DNA of 64,000 nt from positions 1 to 64,000 of the forward strand of contig NZ_JAAXPA010000033.1 of assembly GCF_012396235.1 (NCBI RefSeq), given 5' to 3'. How positions within the stretch are numbered: position 1 is the first letter of the stretch; each line of letters opens with the position of its first letter. The notes beneath the pieces were generated by a model, which saw only the letters and a list, made by a program, of their open reading frames with translations, made no database searches and was not told where the DNA came from. This document shows, piece after piece, positions 18,685 through 28,145 of the stretch. Source of the stretch: Rhodococcus opacus. Its GTDB lineage: Bacteria > Actinomycetota > Actinomycetes > Mycobacteriales > Mycobacteriaceae. The position numbers and the translations under genes are program-made.

Positions 18685-20235
18685 ATGGTTTCGCGCACCG
18701 AGGACCCACAGGTGACCATCGGCCAGGGGACGCTGCGGGGTGTCCGCCTCGACGGCGTCCGGTCATGGAAAGGCATTCCCTACGCCGCGCCGCCGGTCGG
18801 CGAGTGGCGGCTCCGAGCCCCGCGCGCGCCCGAACCGTTCACCGGGGTGCGCGACTGTTCCCGGTTCGGTTCGATCGCGCCGCAGAACGAGCACGGCCCG
18901 CTGCCCATCGACCCCGGTCTGACCATCGACGAGGACTGCCTGACCCTGAACGTCTTCGCCCCCGCGACGGACACGGAGCGAGCGCGGCCGGTGATGGTGT
19001 GGATCCACGGCGGGGCGTATTACCTCGGTTCGTCCGGACAGCGCATGTTCGATCCGACTCGTCTGGTCGAACGCGGCGACGTCGTGGTCGTCACGTTCAA
19101 CTACCGGCTCGGTGCGCTGGGATTCCTGGACTTCTCCTCGTTCTCGACCGAGAAGCATCCGTTCGACACGAACCTGGGCCTACGCGATCAGATCGCGACA
19201 CTGACCTGGGTCCGCGACAACATCGCGGCGTTCGGCGGCGACCCGGGTGACGTGACGCTGTTCGGGGAGTCCGCCGGTGGCGGCGCGGTCACCACGCTGA
19301 TGACGTCCCCACCGGCGGAGGGACTGTTCCACCGTGCGATCGCCGAGAGTTCGCCCGCGACGTCCGTGTACGGCAGTGACCGCGCCGCGAGCATCGCCGA
19401 ATCGTTCCTCGAGCTGCTCGACATCGCGCCCGCCGACGCGAGCCGACTCCGCGACCTGCCCGTCGACGTGCTGACCAAGGCCTGCGTCGAACTCGTCCAG
19501 CAGGTGCCCGCACGGGTCCCCGGCACCCTGGCGGTTGCCCCGACCGTCGACGGCGACGTGGTCCCGCACCACCCTGTCGCGGCATTCCGCACAGGCCTCG
19601 CACACCGAATTCCGCTGCTGATCGGGACGAACAAGGACGAGGCGTCGATGTTCCGGCTCATGAAGTCGCCCCTGATGCCCATCACCCCGGACGCCGTGCA
19701 CCAGATGTTCGTGGCGATCGCCGCCGATCACCCCGACCTCCCGGCAGACGAGGAGCACGAGGTGGCGGCCGCATATCCCGACTACCCGAAGAAACGCTCG
19801 GCCATGGAGATCTCGCGGGACGCCGCGTTCCGAATGCCGACGCTGTGGATCGCGGAAGCGCACAGCCGCGTCGCCCCGACCTGGCTGTACCGCTTCGACT
19901 ACGCGACACCGTTCCTGCGCGCCGCGCGGATCGGCGCCACCCACGGCACCGAGGTGCCGTACGTCTTCGGGAACTTCGGCGTGGTCCCGCACGACCCCAC
20001 GTTCAAGCTCGGTGGGCACCGAACCGCCGGTCACGTGTCGGAGCGGATCCAGCGACGGTGGCTGTCGTTCGCCACCGAGGGCACCCCGGACGGAACGGGA
20101 GAGGAGGTCGGCTGGCCGCGGTACGACGAGGCGGATCGCACGACCCTGCTGATCGGCAAGAACGACGCGGTCGTCGCCGATCCCGACCGGGAACTCCGCC
20201 GGGCCTGGGGTGAGGAAGTCATCGGTTTCACCTGA
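18685..20235 (+). CDS. Carboxylesterase type B (alpha/beta hydrolase)
   Basis: A 516-residue type-B carboxylesterase. Signatures are EDCLTLNVFAPAT, WIHGGAYYLGSSG (oxyanion hole HGG), the nucleophile elbow TLFGESAGGGAVTTL and GTNKDEASMF, which carries the acid residue. A catalytic His is expected in THGTEVPYVFGNF. No signal peptide is seen, so it is probably cytoplasmic. It is transcribed away from the GAF-ANTAR gene. Such enzymes hydrolyse carboxylic esters, carbamates or p-nitrobenzyl esters; the natural substrate is unknown. Confidence 0.9.
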   Translation: MVSRTEDPQVTIGQGTLRGVRLDGVRSWKGIPYAAPPVGEWRLRAPRAPEPFTGVRDCSRFGSIAPQNEHGPLPIDPGLTIDEDCLTLNVFAPATDTERARPVMVWIHGGAYYLGSSGQRMFDPTRLVERGDVVVVTFNYRLGALGFLDFSSFSTEKHPFDTNLGLRDQIATLTWVRDNIAAFGGDPGDVTLFGESAGGGAVTTLMTSPPAEGLFHRAIAESSPATSVYGSDRAASIAESFLELLDIAPADASRLRDLPVDVLTKACVELVQQVPARVPGTLAVAPTVDGDVVPHHPVAAFRTGLAHRIPLLIGTNKDEASMFRLMKSPLMPITPDAVHQMFVAIAADHPDLPADEEHEVAAAYPDYPKKRSAMEISRDAAFRMPTLWIAEAHSRVAPTWLYRFDYATPFLRAARIGATHGTEVPYVFGNFGVVPHDPTFKLGGHRTAGHVSERIQRRWLSFATEGTPDGTGEEVGWPRYDEADRTTLLIGKNDAVVADPDRELRRAWGEEVIGFT

Positions 20236-20281
20236 GCGGCGGCCCGGTTTCGTATCCGCGGAACGGGGGGATACCTCCTGA

Positions 20282-21391
20282 ATGAGCCCTGCAGCAACGG
20301 AATCGGGTCGCGACCTCAGTGTGGGAGTCGAGGAGGAGTTCTTCCTCGTCGACGAGTCCGGTCACCTCTCCGCCGCGGGACCCGACGTGGTGGCCGAGGC
20401 CGGCCACGACATTCACGGGCTTCAGCGTGAACTCGCCCGATGCCAGATCGAGACGGCGACGGGTGTGTGCCACACCGGGGAGGAACTGCACGAGGAGCTG
20501 CGCAGCCTGCGCCGCCGGCTGGCGAAGGCCGCCGCGGGCCGCGACCTGTTGCTGCTGCCCAGCGGGACGTCCCTGATCGTCGAGGGATTGCCCCCGGCGA
20601 TCACCCCGAGCCCGCGGTACGAGGAGATGGCCCGTCACTTCGGGTCGATCGTGGACACGGTGACCACGTGCGGCTGCCACGTGCACGTGGGGATCCCGAG
20701 CCGCGACGTGGGTGTGCAGGTGAGCAACCTGGTCCGCAGTTGGCTGCCCGTGCTGCTCGCGCTCGCCGCGAACTCCCCGTTCCACAGTGGGCACGACACC
20801 GCGTATCACAGTTGGCGGCACATCATGTGGTCGCGGTGGCCGTCGGCGGGACCGCCGCCCCACTTCGATTCCGCGGACCAGTACGAGGCGACGGTCGGCG
20901 CCATGATCGGAACCGGTGCCGCCATGGATCGGGGAATGATCTACTGGCACGTCCGGCTCTCCGACAAGCAACCGACCATCGAGGTCCGGATCGCGGACGT
21001 CGCCATGACCGCCGCGCACGCGGCGCTCTTCGCGGTGGTCGTGAAGGGGCTCGTCGGGTGGGCGCTGCGGTCGCTGGAGGACGGCCTCACCGTGCCGTGG
21101 CTGCGCGGCGAGCTGCTGCGGGCGCAGTTGTGGCGCGCGGCTCGCGACGGACTCGACGGGGAATGCACGAGCCCGGCCGCGGATCGGTCCCAGCCGATCC
21201 GCCTGCAGCTGGAAATGCTGAACGAGTACGTGGCCCCGGGGCTCGGCGCGAGTGATCGGGCGTTCCTCGAGTCGGGGCTCGACACCGTATTGCGGGAGGG
21301 CACGGGCGCCGAGCGGCAACGGGCCGAGTTCGGGCGCGTCGGCACGCTGGCGGCGGTGGTCGACCTCCTGACGCGCGAAGTGGTCAGCTGA
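20282..21391 (+). CDS. Carboxylate-amine ligase, GCS2/YbdK family
   Basis: A 369-residue glutamate-cysteine-ligase type 2 fold enzyme. It has SVGVEEEFFLVDESGHLS near the N-terminus (the E-x-E-F metal/ATP region), CHTGEELHEELRSLRR, CGCHVHVGIPS and a C-terminal IEVRIADVAMT. YbdK-type proteins have weak glutamate-cysteine ligase activity in vitro, and their physiological amide product is unknown. It follows the esterase by 46 bases. It overlaps the convergent hypothetical gene downstream by 8 bases. Confidence 0.9.
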   Translation: MSPAATESGRDLSVGVEEEFFLVDESGHLSAAGPDVVAEAGHDIHGLQRELARCQIETATGVCHTGEELHEELRSLRRRLAKAAAGRDLLLLPSGTSLIVEGLPPAITPSPRYEEMARHFGSIVDTVTTCGCHVHVGIPSRDVGVQVSNLVRSWLPVLLALAANSPFHSGHDTAYHSWRHIMWSRWPSAGPPPHFDSADQYEATVGAMIGTGAAMDRGMIYWHVRLSDKQPTIEVRIADVAMTAAHAALFAVVVKGLVGWALRSLEDGLTVPWLRGELLRAQLWRAARDGLDGECTSPAADRSQPIRLQLEMLNEYVAPGLGASDRAFLESGLDTVLREGTGAERQRAEFGRVGTLAAVVDLLTREVVS

Positions 21392-22139
21392 CCGGGGGCG
21401 GCGGAGTCAGCTCGGTGACGCCGGCGGTGGTGGAGCCGATGTAGCCGGGATGCAGCAGTCCGGCGGGTCCGATGCCCGTGAGCAGGGCGCCTGCGCTGGT
21501 GTCCGGTCCGGTGCGCAGCGGACCGGGGTCGTCGATCAACGCCTCCACGGTCGCGGTGTCGACCAGGGTGAGGTCGATGCGCTGCCCGACGGGTTGGTAG
21601 ACGGCGAGGACGACCGGATCGGGGTAGTGGGCGGCGGTGCGGCGCATGACGTGGAACGCGGGGTCGGTGCCCAGGGCGAGCACGGTGACCTCGGCGAACG
21701 ACGCGAGCCGGTCGGCGAGCGCCCGGCCGGCGGTGTTGCGCCACGTACGCCCGTACAGGGTGAGCGCGTCGGACAGGTGACGTTGCTCGTTCTCACCTCG
21801 CGGGCTGCCGCCCGCCGGGTCGAGCAGGGCCCGCCACCGGTGTTCGTAGAAGTCGCACGCCGCGTCGAAGTCGCCGTCGGAGCCGGCCCCCGCAACGTCG
21901 CGATGCGAGGGCGATGCGGGTTCGAGGACGGATCGACCACCCGCGAACAGTGTCTCGGCGTGCCCGGAGGCCGAGCAGCGGGTCACCAGTTGCACCGACC
22001 ATCGGAGGAGCAGCCCGTCGCGGCAGGTGTACCGGAAACTCAGCTCGTACCGGTGCCCTGCCGCGCGATCGTCGTCGAGGTCGATCATGTGCGCGTAGTC
22101 TTCGCGGGTGACGCCGTCCACCTCGGTTTCCGCGGTCAT
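21384..22139 (-). CDS. Conserved hypothetical protein
   Basis: A 251-residue protein that I do not recognise. It starts at ATG 22139 (MTAETEVDGVTREDYAHMI). Codon usage is normal for the window. No signal peptide, membrane segment or known catalytic motif stands out. The sequence mixes beta-rich stretches (YELSFRYTCRDGLLLRWSVQ) with helical parts and ends in a Pro-rich tail. It lies between the GCS2 ligase (convergent) and holA (divergent). Confidence 0.7.
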   Translation of the reverse strand: MTAETEVDGVTREDYAHMIDLDDDRAAGHRYELSFRYTCRDGLLLRWSVQLVTRCSASGHAETLFAGGRSVLEPASPSHRDVAGAGSDGDFDAACDFYEHRWRALLDPAGGSPRGENEQRHLSDALTLYGRTWRNTAGRALADRLASFAEVTVLALGTDPAFHVMRRTAAHYPDPVVLAVYQPVGQRIDLTLVDTATVEALIDDPGPLRTGPDTSAGALLTGIGPAGLLHPGYIGSTTAGVTELTPPPPVS

Positions 22140-22257
22140 ATGATCGAGTGTCCACCGCCGACGCGACCGCTGCGTGGCGATCGCCCGTGTTCGGCCTGCT
22201 CGGTCCCGGTTCCGGGGTGTCGGCGACCGTGTCCGCCCCACGTGGCACGATCTTCGC

Positions 22258-23235
22258 GTGAGCACTCCAACTCAGCTCGAACAGCTCCATCTGGTCCTCG
22301 GTGACGAGGAATTCCTCGTCGAACGCGCGGTGGCGCAGGTCATCGGCCACGTCCGCGCGAACGCGGACGTGGCCGCGGGCGCGGAGCTTCCCGTCAACCG
22401 GTTGCGGGCGGGTGATGCCGGGGCGGCCGAACTCGCCGAACTGCTCAGCCCCTCGCTGTTCGCCGAAGATCGCGTGGTGGTGCTGGAGGCCGCGGCGGAG
22501 GCGGGCAAGGACGCCGTGGCACTGATCCTGGACGCGGCCGGCGACCCGCCACCGGGCGTCGTCCTGGTGGTCCTGCACTCGGGCGGCGGACGTGCGAAAG
22601 CGATGACCGGGGCGCTGGAGAAGCTCGGAGCCGTGGTGCACCCCTGCGCCAAACTGAAGTCGGGCGACCTGATCGGGTTCATTCGCGGCGAGTTCCGCAC
22701 CCTCGGGGTGCGGGTGTCGCCGGAAGTGGTGCAGAGCGTGTTCGAAGGAGTCGGCTCGAATCTGCGCGAACTGGCCGCCGCGTGCTCGCAACTCACCTCC
22801 GACACCGGCGGAAAGATCGACGTCGCCGCCGTCCAGCGGTACTACTCGGGCAAGGCCGAGGTGAGCGGATTCGACGTCGCGGACAAGGCCGTCGCCGGCG
22901 ACACCGCGGGCGCGATCGAGGCGCTGCGCTGGGCGATGCTGCGTGGCGTGCCGCACGTGCTGCTGGCGGACGCGCTGGCAGATGCGGTGCACTCGATCGC
23001 CCGGGTGGCCCCGGCGGGGCGGGGAGACCCGTTCCGGATGGCGTCGGAACTCGGTATGCCGCCCTGGAAGATCAAGAAGGCGCAGGCCCTCGCGAAGGGC
23101 TGGACACCGACGTCGGTGGGGGAGGCGCTGCGCATCGTGGCCGCCCTGAACGCCGACGTCAAGGGCGCGTCGGCCGACGCGGACTACGCCGTCGAGAGTG
23201 CCGTGGGCCGCGTCTCCCGGCTACGACAGGTCTGA
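22258..23235 (+). CDS. holA: DNA polymerase III subunit delta (HolA)
   Basis: A 325-residue clamp-loader delta subunit that opens the beta sliding clamp. Typical features are [19 protein letters not shown] near the start (family LVxGxExxLxxxxL), [17 protein letters not shown] and a C-terminal helical part ([19 protein letters not shown] ... [24 protein letters not shown]). The start GTG 22258 gives the family-typical N-terminus. It lies head-to-tail with the convergent rpsT and upstream of the ATP-grasp gene, matching the mycobacterial holA-rpsT order. Confidence 0.92.
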   Translation: MSTPTQLEQLHLVLGDEEFLVERAVAQVIGHVRANADVAAGAELPVNRLRAGDAGAAELAELLSPSLFAEDRVVVLEAAAEAGKDAVALILDAAGDPPPGVVLVVLHSGGGRAKAMTGALEKLGAVVHPCAKLKSGDLIGFIRGEFRTLGVRVSPEVVQSVFEGVGSNLRELAAACSQLTSDTGGKIDVAAVQRYYSGKAEVSGFDVADKAVAGDTAGAIEALRWAMLRGVPHVLLADALADAVHSIARVAPAGRGDPFRMASELGMPPWKIKKAQALAKGWTPTSVGEALRIVAALNADVKGASADADYAVESAVGRVSRLRQV

Positions 23236-23246
23236 CGGAGACACGA

Positions 23247-23282
23247 CAACAGCCGCTCGGTCCGAGGATCGAGCGGCTGTTG
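23247..23282. terminator. Bidirectional intrinsic-type terminator between holA and rpsT
   Basis: A perfect 13-base inverted repeat (CAACAGCCGCTCG ... CGAGCGGCTGTTG) with a 10-base loop lies between the convergent ends of holA and rpsT. It has no long U-tract on either side. Position and stem strength fit a shared terminator for both genes. Confidence 0.75.
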
Positions 23283-23305
23283 GAGAGCCTACGACGGAAG
23301 AACCG

Positions 23306-23566
23306 TCAGATCTTGTTGATCGCCTGCGCGAGAGCAGACTTCTTGTTGGCAGCCTGGTTGGCGTGAATGACGCCCTTGCTGGCTGCCTTGTCGAGCTTGC
23401 GGCTGGTGGCGACGAGGAGCTCGTTGGCCTTGTCCTTGTCACCGGCCGCCGCAGCCTCGCGGAACGAGCGGATCGCCGTGCGCAGCGAGGACTTCACCGA
23501 CTGGTTACGGAGTCGGGCCGCCTCGTTGGTACGGATCCGCTTCACCTGGGACTTGATGTTGGCCAC
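23306..23566 (-). CDS. rpsT: 30S ribosomal protein S20
   Basis: An 86-residue basic protein beginning [20 protein letters not shown], with [18 protein letters not shown] and the C-terminal [20 protein letters not shown]. This is full-length S20, which binds 16S rRNA early in small-subunit assembly. It is transcribed towards holA and ends just before the shared hairpin terminator. It is divergent from the ATP-grasp gene. Confidence 0.97.
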   Translation of the reverse strand: MANIKSQVKRIRTNEAARLRNQSVKSSLRTAIRSFREAAAAGDKDKANELLVATSRKLDKAASKGVIHANQAANKKSALAQAINKI

Positions 23567-23655
23567 GCGTAAAATCCTGTCGTCTTAAGCTGGTTACGGT
23601 CGAGAAAGCTCTGGGCGCACACATATGCACCGACAGGCGAGATTACCAGTGATCG

Positions 23656-25497
23656 GTGTCCGATCTCAAACCGGCGCCGGACGCGCCGACAAATCCTGCG
23701 GCTGTGCTGCTGAAGGGGTGTACATGTAGCAGCATGTCTGGGATGACGCCCCCAGCATCGAAGTCGTCAACAGTAACGAAATCGTCGGCAACCTCGAAAG
23801 CCCCCGTCCGAAAATCGGGGGGAAGCACGCAGGCGGGTGCGAAGGCATCGGGAACCCAGCCGCGGACGCGGGTGACCGCCCGGCCGCGCAAGCCCGCAGA
23901 ACCCGCCCACGTGTTCGACGGGTACACCGACATCGGGCGCTACGGGCTGGCGTTCGACGAGATGTTCGACCGCGACGGCACCGTCCGCCCGCCCTACAAA
24001 GGCGTCTTCAAGGCGCTCGAGCCCGCGGACCGAGCCGATCTCGCCGCCCGATCCGACGCCCTCGGCCGGGCGTTCATCGACCAGGGCGTGACGTTCTCGC
24101 TGTCCGGTCAGGAGCGACCCTTCCCGCTCGATCTGGTTCCTCGGGTCATCGCCGCTGCCGAGTGGACGCGTCTCGAGAAAGGCATCAAGCAGCGCGTGCA
24201 GGCGCTCGAGATGTTCCTCGACGACGTGTACGGGGAACAGCGCATCCTGCGTGACCACGTGCTGCCGAAGCGGTTGGTCACCTCGTGCGAGCACTTCCAC
24301 CGGGCGGCCTCCGGGATCGTCCCGCCGAACGGGGTGCGGATCCACGTCGCCGGAATCGACCTCGTCCGCGACGAGAACGGGGTGTTCCGCGTACTGGAGG
24401 ACAACCTGCGTTCGCCGTCGGGAGTGTCGTACGTCATGGAGAACCGCCGCACGATGGCGCGGGTGTTCCCCGACCTGTTCATGTCACACCGTGTGCGGTC
24501 CGTCGGCGACTACGCCTCCCATCTGTTGCGGGCGCTGCGCGCTTCCGCCGCCCTCAACGAGGCCGACCCGACCGTCGTGGTGCTGACGCCCGGGGTCGCG
24601 AACTCCGCGTACTTCGAGCATTCGCTGCTCGCGCGCCAGATGGGTGTCGAACTGGTCGAGGGCCGCGACCTGTTCTGCCGCGACAACATGGTCTACATGC
24701 GCACGACCGAGGGCGAACGCCAGGTCGACGTCATCTACCGCCGCATCGACGACGACTACCTCGACCCCATGCACTTCCGCCCGGATTCCGTGCTCGGGGT
24801 GGCCGGCGTGCTGAACGCGGCCCGGGCGGGCAACGTCGTCATCTCGAGTGCCGTCGGCAACGGGGTCGGTGACGACAAGCTCGTCTACACCTACGTCCCG
24901 CAGATCATCGACTACTACCTCGGTGAGAAGCCGTTGCTCGCGAACGTCGACACATTCCGGTGCTGGCTCGACGAGGAGTGCGAACAGGTCCTGGACCGGG
25001 TCGACGAACTGGTGATCAAACCGGTGGAGGGTTCCGGCGGCTACGGCATCGTCTTCGGCCCCGACGCATCACCCAAGGAACTGAACACGATCGCCCGGAA
25101 GATCAAGGCGGACCCGCGCGGGTGGATCGCGCAGCCCGTCGTCCAGCTGTCCACGGTGCCCACCAAGGTCGGGGACGAACTGGTTCCCCGGCACGTCGAT
25201 CTGCGGCCCTTCGCGGTCAACGACGGTGACGACGTGTGGGTGCTGCCGGGCGGGCTCACCCGCGTGGCCCTGCCCGAGGGGTCTCTCGTCGTGAACTCCA
25301 GCCAGGGCGGCGGCAGCAAGGACACGTGGGTGCTCGCGAGCAGGAGCTCCGACGAGGAGCGGGAACTCGCAGGTGAGGAGCTCGTGGCCGAGCCTGCGCA
25401 GTCCGCCGAGGCCGAGCAGGGACCCGAACTCAGCACGACTCAACTGCAACAACAACAGCAACAGCAGCAGCAACAGGGCCAGGGAGGTGATCGCTGA
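23656..25497 (+). CDS. Circularly permuted ATP-grasp protein of the ATP-grasp/alpha-E/transglutaminase triad
   Basis: Up to 613 residues. A basic Ser/Thr/Pro-rich N-terminal ~75 residues is probably disordered. A circularly permuted ATP-grasp core follows, with FRVLEDNLRSPSGVSYVMEN, DVIYRRIDDDYLDP, LVIKPVEGSGGYGIVFGP and RHVDLRPFAVN. The C-terminus carries ten consecutive Gln codons. Such proteins are predicted amide- or peptide-bond-forming ligases of unknown substrate. GTG 23656 gives the longest frame; ATG 23734 is an alternative. The next gene starts in the TGATG overlap, so the triad is tightly coupled, as in M. tuberculosis. Confidence 0.85.
   Translation: MSDLKPAPDAPTNPAAVLLKGCTCSSMSGMTPPASKSSTVTKSSATSKAPVRKSGGSTQAGAKASGTQPRTRVTARPRKPAEPAHVFDGYTDIGRYGLAFDEMFDRDGTVRPPYKGVFKALEPADRADLAARSDALGRAFIDQGVTFSLSGQERPFPLDLVPRVIAAAEWTRLEKGIKQRVQALEMFLDDVYGEQRILRDHVLPKRLVTSCEHFHRAASGIVPPNGVRIHVAGIDLVRDENGVFRVLEDNLRSPSGVSYVMENRRTMARVFPDLFMSHRVRSVGDYASHLLRALRASAALNEADPTVVVLTPGVANSAYFEHSLLARQMGVELVEGRDLFCRDNMVYMRTTEGERQVDVIYRRIDDDYLDPMHFRPDSVLGVAGVLNAARAGNVVISSAVGNGVGDDKLVYTYVPQIIDYYLGEKPLLANVDTFRCWLDEECEQVLDRVDELVIKPVEGSGGYGIVFGPDASPKELNTIARKIKADPRGWIAQPVVQLSTVPTKVGDELVPRHVDLRPFAVNDGDDVWVLPGGLTRVALPEGSLVVNSSQGGGSKDTWVLASRSSDEERELAGEELVAEPAQSAEAEQGPELSTTQLQQQQQQQQQQGQGGDR
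25447..25476 (+). repeat. CAA/CAG codon run (poly-Gln tract)
   Basis: Ten consecutive CAA/CAG codons encode a C-terminal polyglutamine stretch in the ATP-grasp protein, just before GQGGDR and the stop. The tract is prone to length variation by slippage. It lies outside the conserved catalytic core. Confidence 0.85.
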
Positions 25498-26468
25498 TGC
25501 TCGCGAGGAACGCGGAATCGCTGTACTGGATCGGCCGGTACGTCGAGCGGGCCGACGACATGGCCCGCATTCTCGACGTCGCCGTGCATCAACTGCTCGA
25601 CGACGCCTCGGTGGACCCGGACCGCACGTCCCGGTTGCTGCTGCGGGTGCTCGGCATCGAAGCGCCCGACACCGAACTCGACGTCCGGTCGGTGACGGAA
25701 CTGGTGGCGTTCAGCCGCAACCAGGTGGGCTCGATCATCGACTCCCTCGCCAGCGCCCGCGAGAACGCGCGGGGTGCCCGGGAGGTCACGTCCAGCGAGA
25801 TGTGGGAGTGCCTCAACACCACGTACAACGGCCTCGCCGAACGGGAGCGGGCGTCCAAGCGTCTCGGGCCGCACGAGTTCTTCCGGTACGTGGAGGAACG
25901 CGCGGCGATGTTCGCGGGTCTGGCCGATTCGACGATGAGCCGCGACGACGGATACCGCTTCCTGCTGCTCGGCCGCTCGATCGAACGCGTCGACATGCTC
26001 GCGCGGATGCTGTTGTCCCGTGCGGGCGACCGCCCGTCCTCGCCGGCGTGGGTGACGGTGCTGCGCTCCGCGGGAGCCCACGACACCTACCTGCGCACAT
26101 ACCGCGGCGCGCTGGACGCCAACCGGGTGGTCGAGTTCATCCTGCTGGACCGGCTGTTTCCGCGGTCGGTGTTCCACGCCATCCGGCAGGCGGAGTTGTG
26201 CCTCGCCGAACTCGACCACCAGCCCGACAGCCGCGTCGGACCCAGGGCCGAGGCGCAGCGTCTCCTCGGCAGGGCCCGCAGCGAACTCGAGTTCCTGCCG
26301 CCCGGCGTGCTCCTCGAGGATCTCCAGGATCGGCTCGCGGGGTTGCAGGAAACTTGCCGCGAGCTCGGAGAAGCCATCGCGCTGCAGTATTTTCACGCCG
26401 CGCCGTGGGTGGCGTGGACCGATGCACGGGCCGTCGGCGGCGAAGCCGTCGTGGAGGGAGAGCTGTGA
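25497..26468 (+). CDS. Alpha-E domain protein (DUF403)
   Basis: A 323-residue, mostly helical protein beginning MLARNAESLYWIGRYVERADDMARILD, shown here to its first 20 residues as a hallmark: MLARNAESLYWIGRYVERAD. RDDGYRFLLLGRSIERVDML is the second family repeat. Function is unknown; it always travels with circularly permuted ATP-grasp and transglutaminase-like genes. It may bind or position a substrate for the ligase. It starts in a TGATG overlap with the ligase gene and ends overlapping the transglutaminase gene. Confidence 0.9.
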   Translation: MLARNAESLYWIGRYVERADDMARILDVAVHQLLDDASVDPDRTSRLLLRVLGIEAPDTELDVRSVTELVAFSRNQVGSIIDSLASARENARGAREVTSSEMWECLNTTYNGLAERERASKRLGPHEFFRYVEERAAMFAGLADSTMSRDDGYRFLLLGRSIERVDMLARMLLSRAGDRPSSPAWVTVLRSAGAHDTYLRTYRGALDANRVVEFILLDRLFPRSVFHAIRQAELCLAELDHQPDSRVGPRAEAQRLLGRARSELEFLPPGVLLEDLQDRLAGLQETCRELGEAIALQYFHAAPWVAWTDARAVGGEAVVEGEL

Positions 26469-27307
26469 GCTGGCGTATGAGAGTCGTGCACACCACCGGG
26501 TATGCCTACGACGCACCGGTCACGTCCTCGTACAACGAGGCGCGACTCACCCCTCGCGGTGACAGCAGGCAGACGGTGATCCTGAACCGGGTCGAAACGA
26601 CGCCGGCGACGCGGTCGTACCGCTACACCGACTACTGGGGCACCGCCGTCACCGCGTTCGATCTCCATGCGCCGCACAAGGAACTCGAGGTCACCGGGCT
26701 GTCCGTGGTCGAGACCGAACCGTTCTGGGAGCCGGAGGAGAAGGTGGACTGGGACGAGCTGGTCAGCCCTCCGCTCACCGACCGGTTCAACGAACAGCTG
26801 AGCAACACGACGTTCGTGCCGCGCAGCCGCAAGCTCGACACGATCGCCCGGGACCTCCGCAAGGGCCGCACTCCCGACGAAGCCGTTGTCGCGGCGGCGG
26901 ACTGGGTGCATCGGGAGATGGATTACGTTCCGGGCACGACGGGCGTCCACACGTCCGCGGTCGACGCCTGGGCCGAGCGGCAGGGCGTGTGCCAGGACTA
27001 CGCGCACCTGACGCTGGTCCTTCTGCGCAGTATGGGGATTCCGAGTCGCTACGTGTCCGGCTATCTGCACCCGAAACCCGATGCGGCGGTGGACGACACG
27101 GTGGCGGGGGAGAGTCACGCGTGGGTCGAGGCATGGACCGGTGCATGGTGGGGATACGACCCCACCAACGCCGTCGCGGTGAACGAACAGCACGTGTCGG
27201 TGGGTATCGGACGGGACTACGCGGACGTTCCGCCGCTCAAGGGCATCTTCTCCGGTGGCCGGGCGACAGATCTCGAAGTCGTCGTGGAGATCACACGCCT
27301 GGCGTAA
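26465..27307 (+). CDS. Transglutaminase-like cysteine protease fold protein
   Basis: A 280-residue protein. An N-terminal beta domain (RVVHTTGYAYDAPVTSSYNE) is followed by a transglutaminase-like core. The triad is visible as Cys in QGVCQDYAHLTLVLLRSMGI, His in ESHAWVEAW and Asp in WGYDPTNAVAV. It starts at GTG 26465 overlapping the alpha-E gene; ATG 26477 is an alternative. It is the third member of the triad and may hydrolyse or transfer peptide amide bonds made by the ATP-grasp ligase. The role is inferred from family context. Confidence 0.88.
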   Translation: MSWRMRVVHTTGYAYDAPVTSSYNEARLTPRGDSRQTVILNRVETTPATRSYRYTDYWGTAVTAFDLHAPHKELEVTGLSVVETEPFWEPEEKVDWDELVSPPLTDRFNEQLSNTTFVPRSRKLDTIARDLRKGRTPDEAVVAAADWVHREMDYVPGTTGVHTSAVDAWAERQGVCQDYAHLTLVLLRSMGIPSRYVSGYLHPKPDAAVDDTVAGESHAWVEAWTGAWWGYDPTNAVAVNEQHVSVGIGRDYADVPPLKGIFSGGRATDLEVVVEITRLA

Positions 27308-27371
27308 AGTGCCAGCCAGATCTCTCTGTGGAAAGCAGGACTAACGATCCATTTCGACGAAGGTGGGTTCA

Positions 27372-28145
27372 ATGTCTCCAACCGCACAGGAATACGTAGA
27401 AGTCGAACCGATCTCGGATCTCAAGAAATACGTAGCAGAGGCGGTCGGTACGTTCGTACTCGTCTTCGCGGCGGTGGGTACGGCGGTCTTCGCCGGAGCC
27501 AAGGTCGGAAACCTCGGTGTGGCACTGGCATTCGGACTGACGCTCCTCTTCCTCGTCTACGCCATCGGCCCGATCTCGGGCTGCCACGTCAACCCGGCCG
27601 TCACCGTCGGACACCTCGCGCTCGGCCGGTTGTCCGTCGCGAAGGCGGGGTTGTACGTCGTGGCACAGGTCATCGGCGGTCTCGTCGCCGGAGTGGTGGT
27701 CTATGCGATCGCGCAGAGCCTGCCCTCGTACAACCGGGCCGCCGACGGTCTCGGCGCCAACGGCTGGGGAGCCCACAGCCCGTCCGCCATCAAGGGGCCG
27801 CTCGGCGGGGTCATCGAGAACGGGTACGGCATCGGTGCGGCGATGATCATCGAAGTCCTGCTCACCGCGCTGCTCGTGTTCGTGGTCCTCGCATCCACCG
27901 ACCAGATCTCCGACGTCCCCCTCGCCGGTGTCTCCATCGGATTCACGCTCGCCGTGATCCACCTCGTGTCGATCCCGATCGACAACACGTCCGTCAACCC
28001 CGCCCGCAGTCTCGCCGTCGCGCCGTACCAGAACGGCGCGCTCGCTCAGGTCTGGCTGTTCATCGTGTTCCCGTTGATCGGTGGCGCGGTGGGAGCGCTG
28101 GTGTACCGGTCGCTGTTCGGCCGGTACGACCGACTGCAGAGCTGA
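27372..28145 (+). CDS. aqpZ: Aquaporin Z-type water channel
   Basis: A 257-residue six-TM MIP channel. Both NPA boxes are present: HVNPAVTVGH and SVNPARSLAV. The selectivity-filter positions read as Phe in ALAFGLTLL, His in AVIHLVSIP, Thr in DNTSVNPAR, and the conserved Arg. This combination matches water-selective AqpZ rather than glycerol facilitators. A ~25-residue extra loop lies between TM3 and TM4 (SYNRAADGLGANGWGAHSPS). ATG 27372 is preceded by AAGGTGGG. The next gene begins inside its stop codon. Confidence 0.9.
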   Translation: MSPTAQEYVEVEPISDLKKYVAEAVGTFVLVFAAVGTAVFAGAKVGNLGVALAFGLTLLFLVYAIGPISGCHVNPAVTVGHLALGRLSVAKAGLYVVAQVIGGLVAGVVVYAIAQSLPSYNRAADGLGANGWGAHSPSAIKGPLGGVIENGYGIGAAMIIEVLLTALLVFVVLASTDQISDVPLAGVSIGFTLAVIHLVSIPIDNTSVNPARSLAVAPYQNGALAQVWLFIVFPLIGGAVGALVYRSLFGRYDRLQS

